DNA of 64,000 nt from Maribacter sp. MMG018. GTDB taxonomy: Bacteria > Bacteroidota > Bacteroidia > Flavobacteriales > Flavobacteriaceae. Location of the stretch: the NCBI RefSeq assembly GCF_018100785.1, contig NZ_JAGJEC010000003.1, positions 1 to 64,000 on the forward strand, written 5' to 3'. Both the position numbers and the translations under genes were made by a program. Below, piece after piece: positions 62,610 through 64,000 of the stretch. The first letter of the stretch is position 1, and each line of letters opens with the position of its first letter. The notes beneath the pieces are model-generated. The model saw only the letters and a program-made list of their open reading frames with translations, ran no database searches and was not told the origin of the DNA.

Positions 62610-63707
62610 ATGGGTTTTCGAAAATTATTTTATCAATTTATATGGACCGTAAAGTATTTAAGGGTCAAATATGTCTACAATAAAAAAATCGCTCTAATCA
62701 ACAAAAAAAACAAGTGCGAACAAATCTCTTCATTATATAAGAACAATATTAAAGAGACATTCGGTTTATATGGTTTCAAAAAAATACCCACAGAATGGCA
62801 TAGGTTTTATACGAATACCATAAAAAAAGAAGATGTTCAGTTTATTCCTGAAATACTATTTTATTCCCGTGTAGAACCATCTTTAAACAATTCAACGATG
62901 TATCCTGCTTTGGAGGACAAAAATTTACTGGACAAATTTTTTGATGATTCTTATTTACCAAAATCAATTATAAAAAATATTAATGGTTTTTTTTATGTGA
63001 ACAATCTTCAAGTTTCAAAGGAAACTGCAATTGAAACATGTGCTAAACATAAATCTATGGTTATAAAACCCTCTATTGGAACAGTAGGAGGAAAAGGTGT
63101 CAAGAAGATTGAATTATCAAATAATAGCAGTCAAGAACTAGATACTTTGTTTAACAAATATAAAACTAATTATATAGTACAGGAAATTGTGGAGCAACAC
63201 CCTCAATTGGCTTTATTGAATAATACCTCATTAAATACCATTAGAATCATTACCTATATGAGACAAGAAGAAGTGATTCCACTATCTGCGGTTATTAGAA
63301 TTGGCAGAGCGGGTTCCTTTACTGATAATTTAACTTCCGGAGGTTATGCTTGCGGTATTAACGAAAATGGAGAGTTGCGTGTACGCGCATTTGACACTTA
63401 TGGCAAGGGATATTCTAAAACTGATAATGGTACCATTCTTGAAAATTTTCAAATTCCGTGTTTTGATTCGATAATTTCTAGTGTTAAAGAGCAACATCAA
63501 AACATGCCCCATTTTAAGTTAATTTCTTGGGACATTGCTATAAATAACAAATCAGAAGTTATTATTGTCGAATTTAATGCTATGGGACAAGATATAAATC
63601 TGCATCAAATGTGTAATGGTCCTCTATTTGGAAAATATTTTGATGAAATTCTCAACATCACCAAAAATTATGACCCATTAAAGCATCTTATTGAATACGG
63701 CGGTTAA
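62610..63707 (+). CDS. sugar-transfer-associated ATP-grasp protein
   Basis: This 365-residue protein has features of the ATP-grasp_6 group found with polysaccharide genes: MVIKPSIGTVGGKGVKKIEL (nucleotide-binding glycine loop), YIVQEIVEQHPQLALLN, NTSLNTIRIITYMRQ, GSFTDNLTSGGYACGINENG and the metal-binding end LISWDIAINNKSEVIIVEFNAMGQD. The N-terminal 100 residues are basic and specific. Reaction unknown; expected to add an acyl or amino-acid group to the polymer or its precursor. Second ATP-grasp in a row. Confidence 0.82.
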   Translation: MGFRKLFYQFIWTVKYLRVKYVYNKKIALINKKNKCEQISSLYKNNIKETFGLYGFKKIPTEWHRFYTNTIKKEDVQFIPEILFYSRVEPSLNNSTMYPALEDKNLLDKFFDDSYLPKSIIKNINGFFYVNNLQVSKETAIETCAKHKSMVIKPSIGTVGGKGVKKIELSNNSSQELDTLFNKYKTNYIVQEIVEQHPQLALLNNTSLNTIRIITYMRQEEVIPLSAVIRIGRAGSFTDNLTSGGYACGINENGELRVRAFDTYGKGYSKTDNGTILENFQIPCFDSIISSVKEQHQNMPHFKLISWDIAINNKSEVIIVEFNAMGQDINLHQMCNGPLFGKYFDEILNITKNYDPLKHLIEYGG

Positions 63708-63765
63708 CAAAATTGACAACTACTTAATTTAAAGATAATTATAGTATTTTATTTTTAACATTTAC

Positions 63766-64000
63766 ATGAATAAACCTATAAAAATAACATTTGTTTTGCC
63801 TACTCTACAGGCTGGTGGAGCCGAACGTGTAGTCTCATATATAGCTCAAAATATCAACAAAAAACTTTTTGAAGTAACATTAGTAGTTACCGGAAGTAAA
63901 GATGACACCTCCTATGAATTAGAATCTCTTAAAATCGTTTATTTAAACAAGAAAAAGGTACGTTTTGCAGTACTTTCCCTAATTTTTCAATTTATTAGAA
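63766..64000 (+). CDS. GT4-like glycosyltransferase (partial, runs off the window)
   Basis: The first 78 residues are present. ITFVLPTLQAGGAERVVSYI is the N-terminal donor-binding loop of GT4-family enzymes, closely like the gene at 58.6 kb. The remainder and its stop lie beyond base 64000, so the locus continues. Confidence 0.8.
   Translation, partial: MNKPIKITFVLPTLQAGGAERVVSYIAQNINKKLFEVTLVVTGSKDDTSYELESLKIVYLNKKKVRFAVLSLIFQFIR

Overview
The window is AT-rich DNA from a member of the Bacteroidota, most likely a marine Flavobacteriaceae. That inference rests on TAnnTTTG-type promoter elements, many secreted proteins with N-termini of the flavobacterial type, DUF6090-like and LytTR proteins, an IS110 relic, and a Wza/Wzc capsule locus. 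No rRNA, tRNA or CRISPR array was recognised.

Region 1 (1-19,260) reads as an integron-type gene-cassette array. About sixteen unrelated small genes, all on the + strand, are separated by related imperfect palindromes of about 60-240 bp. Each starts with a (T/C)AACAA-like arm and ends with an ACCGTTG/CGTTAG-like arm, the layout of integron attC sites. Within individual cassettes the first bases after the upstream GTT are reverse-complementary to the bases before the next AAC, over 10-14 nt. That is what is expected if each gene was once a circle closed at that point. Cargo: serine hydrolases, DUF1203, a 13-repeat MORN_2/YwqK-like protein, DUF6090, CbrC-like lipoprotein, a small ABC pair, Crp-DoxX, a degenerate NUDIX-like protein, a DinB-like protein, a fused kinase-aminotransferase, an S9 peptidase and an SDR. 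No integrase is visible; it would have to lie upstream of base 1 or be absent. A truncated IS110 transposase with its leader sits in one of the sites. The right edge (13.9-14.5 kb and 18.8-19.3 kb) is decayed.

Region 2 (19.3-38.3 kb) is ordinary chromosome. It holds a TolB/TPR/AraC regulator, then an operon (22.0-25.6 kb) with a serine hydrolase, an SDR and a Vat-type acetyltransferase behind paired direct repeats. After these come two beta-barrel-like proteins, a DJ-1/PfpI-like protein, another serine hydrolase and a LytS/LytTR two-component pair. A four-gene unit (32.4-36.2 kb) combines a duplicated unknown domain, DUF6882 and an M48 peptidase fused to TerB; it ends at a strong terminator. 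A 604-residue cysteine-rich protein follows.

Region 3 (38.4-64.0 kb, continuing past the end) is a Wzx/Wzy-type exopolysaccharide or capsule locus. It has a PHP-type tyrosine phosphatase convergent with a Wzc-Wza-dehydratase-aminotransferase operon. A + strand run then supplies two UDP-uronic-acid routes (Ugd plus UDP-glucuronate epimerase; TviB plus TviC types), glycosyltransferases, a flippase, a polymerase, a surface pectate-lyase-like lipoprotein, an asparagine-synthase-like amidotransferase and two ATP-grasp proteins. Together they predict an acidic, probably amidated polymer with its own export control and a lyase that may trim it.
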